DNA of 64,000 nucleotides from Planctomycetota bacterium (lineage in GTDB: Bacteria; Planctomycetota; Planctomycetia; Planctomycetales; Planctomycetaceae): NCBI GenBank assembly GCA_014584345.1, contig JACTNB010000021.1, positions 186,001 through 250,000 on the forward strand, in the 5' to 3' direction. The notes below the pieces were generated by a model. That model was not told the DNA's origin. It saw nothing but the letters and a program-made list of their open reading frames with translations, and ran no database searches. The number at the start of each line of letters is the position of its first letter. Position 1 is the stretch's first letter. Positions 27,102 to 36,500 of this stretch are shown here, piece after piece. Position numbers and translations under genes: made by a program.

Positions 27102-27641
27102 TTATTCTGCCGCGTCCGCCACGGATGCCTTGGTGGACTGTTCTGTTTCAGCCACATCGGCATCGGATTCCACGCCACTCCATTCCTTTAACACGGTGAG
27201 ATCCTGTGGACTGAGCCGAGACTCGGGGTGCAGAGGCAAATAGAACCACAGCGGCATTTCCCCCGATTCGATCGAGGGCCAACAAATTTCCTGGAACATC
27301 TCGGGGGTGTCCTCCTCATCGTAATCGTTACTCCATTCCGAAAAGTTCAAGGCCGCCCGGCCTTCCTTCACATCCGCAGCCATCAACCAGGACCCCGGGG
27401 CAATGTAACTGTACCAGGGCCATTTGGTTTCGTTGGAATGACAATCGTAACACGCCCGTTTCAGGATCGACTTGACTTCGGCTGGTGCGATCAAATCAGC
27501 TTCGACCGGCGGGTTGCTGCGATCGATGGGGACGAACTGGAGACACAGGAGTGCCGCCACAACGACAATCAGGATCCTTCGCCTCCAGGCCGGCTTGGCG
27601 GGAGCAGTATCCTCCGGTGCAGGTTGAGTGATCTCGGTCAT
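27102..27641 (-). CDS. Haem-binding-domain protein, membrane-anchored (CxxCH)
   Basis: The 179-residue protein has a single membrane segment (about 22-38, ILIVVVAALLCLQFVP) after a short cytoplasmic stretch. A CxxCH haem c attachment motif follows, CYDCH at 64-68, in the context SILKRACYDCHSNETKWPWYSYIAPGSWLM. This is the signature of the small haem-binding domain family found in Bacteroidetes and planctomycetes, where WPWY.. and the Met of SWLM are conserved, the Met a possible axial ligand. Probable role: membrane-bound electron-transfer or haem-sensing protein in the periplasm. The ATG at 27641 has GAGGA about seven bases upstream. An 8-bp hairpin (27094-27101/27110-27117) spans the stop codon. 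Confidence 0.85.
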   Translation of the reverse strand: MTEITQPAPEDTAPAKPAWRRRILIVVVAALLCLQFVPIDRSNPPVEADLIAPAEVKSILKRACYDCHSNETKWPWYSYIAPGSWLMAADVKEGRAALNFSEWSNDYDEEDTPEMFQEICWPSIESGEMPLWFYLPLHPESRLSPQDLTVLKEWSGVESDADVAETEQSTKASVADAAE

Positions 27642-27832
27642 GGCATATCCTCGGTGAGATAAGTGGGGTGGGGCATCAGGCCGAAGCTCTTGTGGGAATG
27701 GAAAGGCTACCCATCCATTTGCGATATTGTAAGGTCTGGCCGACGTTTTTCCAGTAAATCTTACGTAAATGTCCGACTTGCAGCCGGTCTGATCCCCAGG
27801 GAGCCCCACGCGGGCGCGAGGCGGATCGGCGC

Positions 27833-28510
27833 TTATCCTGCGTAGGCACGCGGTTCGGGCGAATGTCCCGCCCGTTGATATACAAGGGAATTCCCTTGTT
27901 TTCCGATCACCACGGCGGCAGCGGTTTCTCTCAAGCAATAGGCCACTTTCTGGGCAAACCAACGCGGCCTGTTCAGTAGCCGGGCAAGCTGATCCGTCTG
28001 AAATTGCTCGGGGAGATCCGGCGGCAGCAGGCGATACAGGTCTTCGGCGGATACCAGGCTGCAACTTCCCACAATTGCCGTGAGTTGACGTTCCTCGACC
28101 CGATATCCACGCTGAGAGCGGTTTCGCGGGGGCCGACGCGTCTCCTCGATATCGATCAACACCGCCTCGAGCGTGAGATTCGGCCGGGGAAATACGGTGA
28201 CAAAATGAACCAGTTCCTCGAACAGATCGCACCAGTCTCCCGCGTTGGAAGCCAGTCCCTGGCTGATGGTCCGCGACCAACGCTTGCGGATCACAAAAGT
28301 GTGACGGGTGAGCGGCTTGACAATCCGCAGCGGATGCAGGGGAGTCAGTTCGCGCACCTTGTCGCGCAAAGCGGCCAGTGAACTACACTGGATTTCAATA
28401 ATTTCGTTCGCCTGCAGCACGTCCACGCGAAACCGCCCCACCTGCTGCTCGCAGTCGGTGGAAGTGGCGGCATAATGAAGTTTCAGTTGTTGATGAAGCA
28501 GTGTTTCCAT
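27833..28510 (-). CDS. Hypothetical protein with a nuclease-like N-terminal pattern
   Basis: The 225-residue protein starts METLLHQQLKLHYA at the ATG at 28510. Residues about 20-50 read RFRVDVLQANEIIEIQCSSL, a strand-turn-strand with D...ExQ spacing reminiscent of the PD-(D/E)xK nuclease core, with Gln in place of the usual Lys. Basic residues follow (KPLTRHTFVIRKRW), then a stretch FEELVHFVTVFPRPNLTLEAVLIDIEE. The C-terminal 70 residues (LLPPDLPEQFQTDQLARLLNRPRWFAQKVAYCLRETAA) look like a winged-helix domain. I believe related hypothetical proteins occur in planctomycetes but cannot verify this. A DNA-binding or DNA-processing role is an inference. Confidence 0.65.
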   Translation of the reverse strand: METLLHQQLKLHYAATSTDCEQQVGRFRVDVLQANEIIEIQCSSLAALRDKVRELTPLHPLRIVKPLTRHTFVIRKRWSRTISQGLASNAGDWCDLFEELVHFVTVFPRPNLTLEAVLIDIEETRRPPRNRSQRGYRVEERQLTAIVGSCSLVSAEDLYRLLPPDLPEQFQTDQLARLLNRPRWFAQKVAYCLRETAAAVVIGKQGNSLVYQRAGHSPEPRAYAG

Positions 28511-28572
28511 GGCGATCCACGAGCATCCGTTCTGCGGGATTCCAGGCTGTGATGGCCGGCTACATGGGGATA

Positions 28573-29400
28573 TTATCGGTGCGGAGCGTCCTGGGCCGCC
28601 AATTGTTTTTCGGTGGCATGGCCAATCAGTGCCCCCGAATTGGCAGGAGACCAGCGCAGCTTCGAATCGAATCCCGAACCGGGCGACTCCTCGAACGGTA
28701 AACCATAGTGCTTCAAATTGTCCACAATATCTTCCAGTGGGTCGCACAGCGCATCCGGGTGAAGACAGGGCTTAAGCACGTCCCAGTGTTTTTTCAGTAA
28801 CTGCGTGTTTTCCTCGGGCACGCGCAGCAGTTCGCTGGCCCGGCTCACCCGTGTCAGCCAGGCAGCCTGGCGGAGAATTTCATACTGTTCCTCCTCGGAA
28901 AGATTCGAGAAGACATCCTCGCGCTTCAGGAGTTCATTGATTTCAAATTGCCCCGTGCGGCGCATCGCGATCAGTTCGGAGATCTCCTCGAAATGCGTCC
29001 GAGCGGCCGCCAAGTTGATTGATTCCGTCAACCCCAGAAACTGCTGCAGGGTGATTTTGTGCTTTTGCAACAAGTTCCGCAGGCGGCGATCACTGGCCAG
29101 CTTGCCCAGGACGGCATCCGTAAACCAGCGATTTTCCTGGGCTTTCTGCTGCTCCTTGGCAAGCCCCTTGACGGACAATTCCCGTTGTACATCCCAGTTT
29201 GGCAATGGAGCAAACAGGGGGGGCAGGGGCGGCAGGGTTTGCTCCGACAGCCCCCTCACAATTTGCAAATACGTATTGAGTTCGGAAGTCTTCAGAATTT
29301 CGTGTGGACGTTTGATCTCGTTGAATTCGATTTCCTGCGAGGAACAACCGATTGAGACCAGGCAGAGTATCAGTAAGCGAAGGGATTTCAGATTCAACAT
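28573..29400 (-). CDS. Hypothetical lipoprotein, mostly helical
   Basis: The 275-residue protein has a short signal peptide with lipobox VSIGC (Cys19) after MLNLKSLRLLILCL, so it should be lipid-anchored outside the cytoplasm. The mature part is almost entirely helical and charged, including ASDRRLRNLLQKHKITLQQFLGLTESINLAAARTHFEE split over two helices, and a later pair of cysteines (CLHPDALC) that could form a disulfide. No domain family is recognised. It is 62 bp upstream of the nuclease-like gene on the same strand and may share its transcript. The ATG at 29400 is the only suitable start before the lipobox. Confidence 0.7.
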   Translation of the reverse strand: MLNLKSLRLLILCLVSIGCSSQEIEFNEIKRPHEILKTSELNTYLQIVRGLSEQTLPPLPPLFAPLPNWDVQRELSVKGLAKEQQKAQENRWFTDAVLGKLASDRRLRNLLQKHKITLQQFLGLTESINLAAARTHFEEISELIAMRRTGQFEINELLKREDVFSNLSEEEQYEILRQAAWLTRVSRASELLRVPEENTQLLKKHWDVLKPCLHPDALCDPLEDIVDNLKHYGLPFEESPGSGFDSKLRWSPANSGALIGHATEKQLAAQDAPHR

Positions 29401-29893
29401 GATGTCTCCCTGCCGTTTTCAGAAGGACCGGACTTGCCATGCACGTCTGGAGCCGGGCCGCGCGGGCCACATTCAGGTATGCACCCTGGAACTCAACTTT
29501 TCGCCAGCACGGAAGTATGAAGTATTACGGAGAATCCGATCGCGGCCCGCTGCGACACAACTAAATCAAGTCCATACAGGACGACATCCTCGGGCCCCAA
29601 TTCGTCTCTTCTGATGAGAAATATAGCTCTATTCAAGTATATCTCCTCCCGAGGCGCGCGCGGGGCGAGTTCCTCGGGCTCCCCTTGTCATCGTGTTTTC
29701 CGCAATACTCCTTCATGAAAAGCAACCTCATCCCGCCAACCGGGTTTATCGTCATGGCCGATACCACCCCCGTGTTCCGTGCATTCAGAGCCGCAACCAC
29801 CAGGGAGCCCCCCAGCGTTGAATCGCATCGCTCGCGTTGCTTTCCCCTCCTTTCCCCGCTATGAGTTGGCGAACAGGCCTGGCATCGGGAACG
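29401..29893. other. Gene-free stretch between two minus-strand genes
   Basis: About 490 bp between the polytopic membrane protein gene and the lipoprotein gene have no credible open frame. No terminator with a T-tract and no clear promoter pair were found. The part near 29625-29660 is AT-rich and is the most likely place for the lipoprotein-gene promoter. Confidence 0.35.
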
Positions 29894-31489
29894 TTACAGC
29901 GGAAACGCGCTGTAATCGAAACCATCCAAGCTTGCGACTGTTACCCCGGCGACAAGCGCCTGGGCCACGCCGCAGAGCAGCCAGGGGAAAGGAGCATCCG
30001 CTTCGGGGGCCGTCGTCCCATGCCTGTGAAATTGACTGGCGACAACGAGCAGGATCAGAGGAAACAGGAAGATCCAGAGGCGAGCGGATTCGCCCATGTT
30101 TTTGCCACTCAACCACAGTAGCACCCACACCAGCACCACCGAATATGCCAGGTGGCCCAGTGCATCGCCGCGCGGTCTCCAGCGGAACCGCCAGACAGCG
30201 GAGATCGTTAATACAAACAGGGGGCCCCCCAGGCTGAATGCCAGTTCCAAGGGATTTTCGAGCAGCCAAGCCAGGTAGGTCCGCGTGTTGTGATCGTAAA
30301 ACTCTCCATGCTTGGCCAGATTGATACGCCAGACAGTCGCCAGGTTCAGATCGTAAAGCCACCACAGTCCCAGACAGGGCAGAAGAATTCCACAACTGGC
30401 GGCCAGGACCACATCCCAGGGAATACGCACCAGCCAACCTCCTCGCAACAGTTTCTTGAAGGAGATATTCGGCACGAGCGGATCGGACTCGACTGCAGCA
30501 GCGGCCCGCAACAAACACCAACAAGCCAGGATCGCGGCGACGACCAGCAAGGCCAGCGACATCAGCAGGCCCAGCCAGAGAGTCAGGCCCGCCAGCCAGG
30601 CCAGTCCAATTCTGCCAGTGCGTCTCTTCGCGGAGACCGACATCAGGAACAGACAGACGGTCAGCATCGAAACCAGCGGGAATAACACGTCGGACTTGGG
30701 CATGAAAACAACCAGTCCGGGGCAGAGTGGCCACAATCCTGACAACCACCAGGCAAAGTCTGCGCGGATAAACGTACTGGTCAGCAGAAACAACGGGAGG
30801 ACAGTCGCGGCAGTCAGCAGGTGGGTCAGCAGGACATTGCCCCAGAGAACGGCGCGATGTTCGGGTCCGAAGGACACTCCCGCATGCACAGCGAATTCTT
30901 CAATGACTTCCAACCCCTGCCCGATCTCCAGGGGCTGAGTGCTCAACAGGAAATCGCGGAATCCGGGACTGGCCCGGCACGCTTTCAACCACAGCGAGAA
31001 GTAGATGGGCAAGCCGGGGGGATGTGTCCCCTGGTGCAGATAATCTCCCTCGCGGACGGTGTTTTCGTATCCGCGCAGCAGCGAGGTCAAATCGCCATCG
31101 TGCTGACTGGCCTGGGTGAAGTAGCCAGACATGCGAGGATAATACGTGACCCAGGTGAGTCCGGCATGGCCGTAAATGCCGTCGGAGAGTCCTCGGAGCG
31201 ACCACATCGGCATGCAGGCAAACAGCCAAAGCAGCAGGCACCAGCCGAGTCGTCGCCAGCCCGTCGCAGCGGAAATTCGCAGACTGCCGAAGCGAAGAAA
31301 CAGCAGATAGGCGGTCAGCAGCAGCGCGGTCAGCAGCAGTGAAATCGGGTTGGTCGTCCCGGTCGGCGTCCTGCTCCAAGTCCATTCGCCGGGAATACCG
31401 AGTGGAACTTGCGGGACGAGCAACAAAACAATTTGCAGCAGCGCGCCGGCTGGTATCGCAATGAGCAAGACCCGTCGGCTGAATCCCAT
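29894..31489 (-). CDS. Polytopic membrane protein, possibly GT-C-like
   Basis: The 531-residue protein has roughly twelve hydrophobic helices and long extracytoplasmic loops. One loop after the second or third helix contains HDGDLTSLLRGYENTVREGDYLHQGTHPPGLPIYFSLW, with Asp and the HQGTHPPG motif that recalls the first loop of GT-C glycosyltransferases and related membrane enzymes. That suggests a lipid-linked sugar transferase, but no diagnostic metal motif is certain. The ATG at 31489 has GAGAGGGAG nine bases upstream, 25 bases after the PP2C stop; the frame extends further up to 31564 but would then overlap PP2C. It is probably translated from the same mRNA as the phosphatase. Confidence 0.72.
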   Translation of the reverse strand: MGFSRRVLLIAIPAGALLQIVLLLVPQVPLGIPGEWTWSRTPTGTTNPISLLLTALLLTAYLLFLRFGSLRISAATGWRRLGWCLLLWLFACMPMWSLRGLSDGIYGHAGLTWVTYYPRMSGYFTQASQHDGDLTSLLRGYENTVREGDYLHQGTHPPGLPIYFSLWLKACRASPGFRDFLLSTQPLEIGQGLEVIEEFAVHAGVSFGPEHRAVLWGNVLLTHLLTAATVLPLFLLTSTFIRADFAWWLSGLWPLCPGLVVFMPKSDVLFPLVSMLTVCLFLMSVSAKRRTGRIGLAWLAGLTLWLGLLMSLALLVVAAILACWCLLRAAAAVESDPLVPNISFKKLLRGGWLVRIPWDVVLAASCGILLPCLGLWWLYDLNLATVWRINLAKHGEFYDHNTRTYLAWLLENPLELAFSLGGPLFVLTISAVWRFRWRPRGDALGHLAYSVVLVWVLLWLSGKNMGESARLWIFLFPLILLVVASQFHRHGTTAPEADAPFPWLLCGVAQALVAGVTVASLDGFDYSAFPL

Positions 31490-31514
31490 GCTGATGGACT
31501 CCCTCTCAACGGAT

Positions 31515-32270
31515 TTAGTCAACCCGAACAACAATGCAGGTGATATTGTCGCGCGAGCCCCCATTTTGAGCAGAGAGAATCATTCGATCGGCCACGATCT
31601 GTGGATCCTCGTCCAGCGCGAGCACTTCCTGCAATTCCTGATCGGTCAGCCCATCGGTGACCCCATCGGTGCAGAGCAGGTATCGATCGCCGGGCCGAGG
31701 TTTGGAGGTGACTGTAAAAGCCCCTTCGGCTCCTTCCTTGGATCCGAGATAGCGGTAGAGAACATTTTTGTAGCGGTGGGACCGGGCTTCCTCCTGGGAA
31801 ATCGTCCCGGCTTCCACCAGCGCCTGGGTAAGGGAATGGTCCTTTGTCAGCAGGGTGAGCTGGCCATCGCGAAGCAGGTAACAGCGACTGTCTCCCACGT
31901 TCCCAATGAAGAACTCATCTCCCACCACGACCAGCAGGACAATCGTCGTTCCCATGTTATGCAAATCGGGATCGATCCGTCCCAAGGCCATGATCTCGCC
32001 ATTGGCGTGGCAGATCGCCTCGTTGATGGCTTCGTGGACGTGTTCCTCGGAATCGTCGAAAAAATCGATCAGATCGAGCAGTTTCTTGGGAACCAGTTCC
32101 ACGGCCAACTGGCTGGCCTTTTCACCGGCGCTTTGCCCTCCCATGCCGTCGGCGACAATCAGAAAGCGAAGCTCGTCATCGACGTGGAGGTTATCCTCGT
32201 TATTCTTGCGAAAATTACCCGTGATGCTCAATTGGCCGATTTGAAGCTTCATAATATCGTGTGACTGCAT
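31515..32270 (-). CDS. PP2C-family Ser/Thr protein phosphatase
   Basis: The 251-residue protein is a minimal PPM/PP2C phosphatase, similar in size to bacterial Stp/PrpC. The motifs are in order: NNEDN (motif 1, metal-binding Asp), ADGMGG (motif 2), the segment MGTTIVLLVVV, GNVGDSRCYLL, CTDGVTDGL and SRDNITCIVV near the end. It dephosphorylates phospho-Ser/Thr proteins, opposing Hanks-type kinases, and fits the FHA reader at 8546-9160. No kinase gene is in the window. An ATG at 32252 (start MKLQIGQLSI) is an alternative that removes six residues. The membrane-protein gene follows 25 bases downstream. Confidence 0.92.
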   Translation of the reverse strand: MQSHDIMKLQIGQLSITGNFRKNNEDNLHVDDELRFLIVADGMGGQSAGEKASQLAVELVPKKLLDLIDFFDDSEEHVHEAINEAICHANGEIMALGRIDPDLHNMGTTIVLLVVVGDEFFIGNVGDSRCYLLRDGQLTLLTKDHSLTQALVEAGTISQEEARSHRYKNVLYRYLGSKEGAEGAFTVTSKPRPGDRYLLCTDGVTDGLTDQELQEVLALDEDPQIVADRMILSAQNGGSRDNITCIVVRVD

Positions 32271-32416
32271 GAAAGAGTTTCGTCGAAACGGCTACGCCAC
32301 GAGAACATCCGACGCGGGAGTTGCACAGCATCGGGAATGGGATTCCCACGGGTCGGGTTCGCGTCGCCTCGGATTCTCAAGGGCTTATTGTGACCGCCAG
32401 TGCACGGGAAAGCAAC

Positions 32417-33148
32417 TTATAAGAGCGCTCCGAACAGGTCTTTCACGCCAATTGCGGTCGGACTGATCAGCAGTTCTCCCGCTTCAAATCCCGCACATGC
32501 GCCATAAAATCGATTCTGGCTTTCCAGAAGTTGAAAAACCTGCTGCTTGGTGGGAGGAAACTGCGATTCATAGGCGCGCACGGCTTCCAGCTTGCAGGCC
32601 AGCGTTTCGGAAATATCGTGTATGAATTGCCCGGCAACGGGAGGGGTGGCCAGATTGCGGATGCCCAGGGGATACCAGAACTGCCGGGAAATGGTATGCA
32701 CCGGCAGGTGATCGAACTGTTCATCCCACTTCGTCAGCCGAGAGTAGAAAACGGCGGCATCCGTGATTTGCATCGCCTGCCAGTGATCGGGCGATGCGAG
32801 GGGGGTTTTATCCGCGATGCCGATGACCACCCGGGGGCGATACCGGCGCAGAATTTTTGCCAGTTCCACGCGGGCTTCAAAGCTATCGAACAACCTGCGA
32901 TTGGGCAAAGCCAGCGTTTGTCTCATGTGGACACCCAGAATTCGGGCCGCAGCAGCAGCTTCCTCCAATCGCGATTCCGGCCCCGGACTGAGGGGCGTCG
33001 GTTCCCCATCCGTCAAATCCACTATGCCGACCCGATACCCTTGCTGTGATAATTTTGCCAGAGTTCCTCCGCAGCCGATTTCCACGTCGTCCGGATGCGC
33101 CCCGACAGCAATTATGTCTAGGGGTTCGGGGAGTTCACCAGGTATCAT
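32417..33148 (-). CDS. PIG-L/LmbE-type deacetylase, possibly bacillithiol BshB1-like
   Basis: The 243-residue zinc-dependent deacetylase has the signature AHPDD (17-21, His18 and Asp21 as zinc ligands) and a third ligand His122 in SPDHWQ. Family members remove N-acetyl groups from sugar amines. The conserved ending of the core (AVFYSRLTKW and the run KLEAVRAYESQF) resembles BshB1, which deacetylates GlcNAc-malate in bacillithiol synthesis, but bshA and bshC are not here, so the substrate stays open. The ATG at 33148 is strongly supported by GGAGGAAC five to ten bases upstream. The frame runs upstream to 33295, but that extension is not protein-like. Confidence 0.85.
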   Translation of the reverse strand: MIPGELPEPLDIIAVGAHPDDVEIGCGGTLAKLSQQGYRVGIVDLTDGEPTPLSPGPESRLEEAAAAARILGVHMRQTLALPNRRLFDSFEARVELAKILRRYRPRVVIGIADKTPLASPDHWQAMQITDAAVFYSRLTKWDEQFDHLPVHTISRQFWYPLGIRNLATPPVAGQFIHDISETLACKLEAVRAYESQFPPTKQQVFQLLESQNRFYGACAGFEAGELLISPTAIGVKDLFGALL

Positions 33149-33531
33149 GTCCGTTCCTCCTTGATTTGACGGTGTCCGGATTTCCAGGAAAATAAGCAAG
33201 CGGGCTGCCCGCCACGGGTTGTCCGCCACTGACACGCAGCGAAGTGTCGAAGGGGTAGCCGAGGTCACGACCCGACGGATCGACCGCCATGCCACGCTTT
33301 CCCCACCGGAAAAAATTGGTCGGCACGGGGAAACGGGATGGTAATCGAATCAAATGGAAAGGTAAACCAGCCCCAGGACGGCCATTCCGCCCTCGTCGAA
33401 ACGTCTCGGCTGTTTCCTCGCGGAAGATTTGATAAACTGGATCCCAGGGCAGACCGTGGCCGGAAGCGCTTCGGTAGGGGAGACAGTCTCTCGGAGAGAC
33501 AAATGTATCCCTTCGGTCGAGATCTGTCCCC
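33149..33531. other. Divergent intergenic region before the 1377-residue gene
   Basis: The 383 bp between the deacetylase and the large hypothetical gene have no credible coding region and no recognised regulatory site. Both promoters should be in this segment. Confidence 0.35.
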
Positions 33532-36500
33532 ATGAAACTATGTCCGCGAGACGAGTCTATCGAGTCCGCGTCTAGGAAATCTGATTTGAACATGTCCAAA
33601 CCCGTGACTGATGCCGGTGGCAGCGACCCGGCGACCCAGGCCGCGCGCGAATTGCTCGGATATCTGAATTTTTCAAGTGGAGCGCGGGATCCCAGGGCAT
33701 TCCACCACTGGAATACGCTGTTTGCCCAGTATCCCCGCCAGCCTCTAGTTGCCATCCGCGAATTATTGATTCGCGAATTGGGACGGATGCAGGGGGAACA
33801 GTCGGCCTTTCAGCGGACTGGCCAGGCGGAATCGGTGATTGAAATCCTGTTCGATCATCTACTGCCCGCCTACTGGGAATTTCATCGCGATCTGCTGTTT
33901 CACCTGCAGCCCGAAATCCTGTATCAGCCCTTCTTCTTTGGGTGTCTGGCGGAAACGATACTGTCCCAGGGGGAACCCTGGACGGAAGTTTCGCGGATCG
34001 TGAAGGCCTCGCTGTCGCAACTCAACGACTATCTTGGGTATCGGCCCGTGGCAATCCTGGAGAATGGTCGGTTGGTCGAGCCATATCCCCACGAGCGATT
34101 CCGACCTTTGCCTGTTTATTTGGAAGGCGTGGGAACCGCGGCTGGGCCATATCACGACTTGATCAACCGAACGCTGGACTTGTTCCGGGAACTGCCTGCC
34201 GAGGTTATCGCCACCACGCATTTCGAACTTTCGCGACTGCGGGAACTGGCTGTCGATATTCGTTCCTACGACTACAATCATCCCGTGTTCAAGCGGACGA
34301 ACTACTTGTTCGGCGAGTGGGATCCACATCAGATCGGGCTGGATGGTTTTTACCACCGCTTCATCGTGCGGCAGGTGATTCTGGATGCCCTGCTGAACTG
34401 GGTGGAGACGCAGCGCCGCTACGAAAAGGTTTCTTACGACGAAGCCTTGTTCGACGCCTCGGCGGCGTTGAGCGGCACCATTTTGATGGCCTCTTCGATC
34501 AGCGGGGCGGGGCCGGACACGTTCGATTCGACGATCACGTTGTCGTCCCTGTTGCCGATCGTGGCCCGCCAGCGCGATCATTTCTACGAACGCCTGATGG
34601 AAGGGCTTTCCGGAGAACGGCTGGCGCGACTCCGCAAGCATCAGGAACAGACGCAGCAGCCCTTTGGGCATGTCCGTCATGCCTTGAACATGTTTCTGTC
34701 GAGTCATGGTGCCCGGCAGGTACGGAATCACGAGTTGGCGCTGATGTACGCGCGGATGGGTTTTGCCGAGGAGAGCCGCGCGCAGGCCAGTATCATTCCT
34801 GCCGCGTCGATTCGCTTCGAGACGGAAATTCAGTGGCGTTTGCGGATTGCTCACCAGGAATTAACCTTTGGCCGCTTCGAGGAGGCGGAAAAGCTGTTGG
34901 AGGAAATCAAGGATCTGGGCCGGCGTGCCATTGAATGCGGGGCGTTTGTCGATCCCTGGAACATTCTGGGCTTCCAGGGACAATTCACGTTGTTCGCCAA
35001 TCGCGAGGATACGGTTCCCGATGTGCGTGTGGAAACGCTGGTCGAGTTGCAGGAGCGGATTTTCACGCTGTATGCGGAAGTTCTTCGGGAAGCAGCCATT
35101 GCGGGCAGGCTTGAAGTGATCGAACGGGTCGGCACGGAAATGCGCCGCCAGGCGGAAGACTGGGATCGGTACGCCACCACAACCGTCGAGGATATTCCCC
35201 GAGTGTTCGGCATGCGAATGTACGAGTCCGCAATGATCGTGGCCCGAACGCTCCTGGCCTGGAAGGATTCCGGAGAAACGGATAACAGCATTGCCTTCTG
35301 GAATCGGCATCTGGATCTGTTTGATACCCAGATCGCCTATCACAACGTGGTGCGGGTGTTGCTGGAGAAGCAGGACCTGAATGCCTCGCTGGGGCTGCTC
35401 ATGCAGTGGCTGAACCAGACCGAGGAAGACAACGACGTGCAGTTCGACGAGAGCTTCAGCACGGCCCTGATTCAGTGGACGCACGTCCTGCAGGAGACCG
35501 TCACGGATCCACAGACCCTCTTTCAGCGGTATCGTCGGATGCTGGAATTGCTCGAGGCCAATGCCGGAAGCCGCTGGGGTGTGCCGCGCGTCGTCTTCGA
35601 CGACGCCACCGCGGCTCCCTCCGAGGAGGACCAGGACTGGTGGGACGAACCCGCGCTCGATGGCCCCTGGAACACCCCCGAAGAGGCCGCGGAGGAGGAA
35701 CCGGGTGAAGACGATTTTCTGGCGGCCGCCTACGAGGGAGTCACCTTTCGCGATTCAGCCGATGATGGCCAGGAAGGCTCGCTTTCCGAGGGGGGGATGT
35801 CCCTGACGGACAACGAATTTGAAAGGTTGAACCGAAACTACGAACCGCACCTGAAATTTCTGCAGTCCCTCGCGGATATCATGCAACAGGCCATCATGAC
35901 CGCGGCCCGGCAGCTGCATCAGCCGGTGGAACCCGAACCGGCACCGCAGACGGAGACGACTACTGCACCGCCGGCGGAGTCGGGCGAGGACACCGCCGAG
36001 CAGCGTCTGGTCCAGTACGTGCGAAACTGGTCGCGCGAGCTACTGCGCTTCGAACGCGAGTTGAGCCATCTGTTACACGAGGTGCATGTGCGGGAACTGT
36101 CTCCTCCCTCGGGGAGTCACGATGCAAACATCGAATACGATATCCAGCTTCAATCGAAGCTCTTTCTGATGCATAACATCATCTGGACGCTCACGCGTCT
36201 CCGCTTCGTACGCCGCGTGGCCGATTCGCTGTTGTATCGTACGTCGGAAACCTCCCAGGGGGGAGAAGAATGGTTGGCCGAGTTTCTGCAGGCCATTTTG
36301 CGGAATGACGTCAACGCGGTGCGACGACTGCTTCCCGCCAGTCTGCTCCGGCTGCAACGCCGCAAGTTACTGTATGTACCCCTGGAAAATGGCGGCACCC
36401 CCCGGACGATCTCCGACGCGCAAGAACTGCATGCGCTGCTGCGGTTCCTCGTAACGGCACTTCCGGGCCTTGGGCTGTATCGCGAGACCTGGCATGTCAT

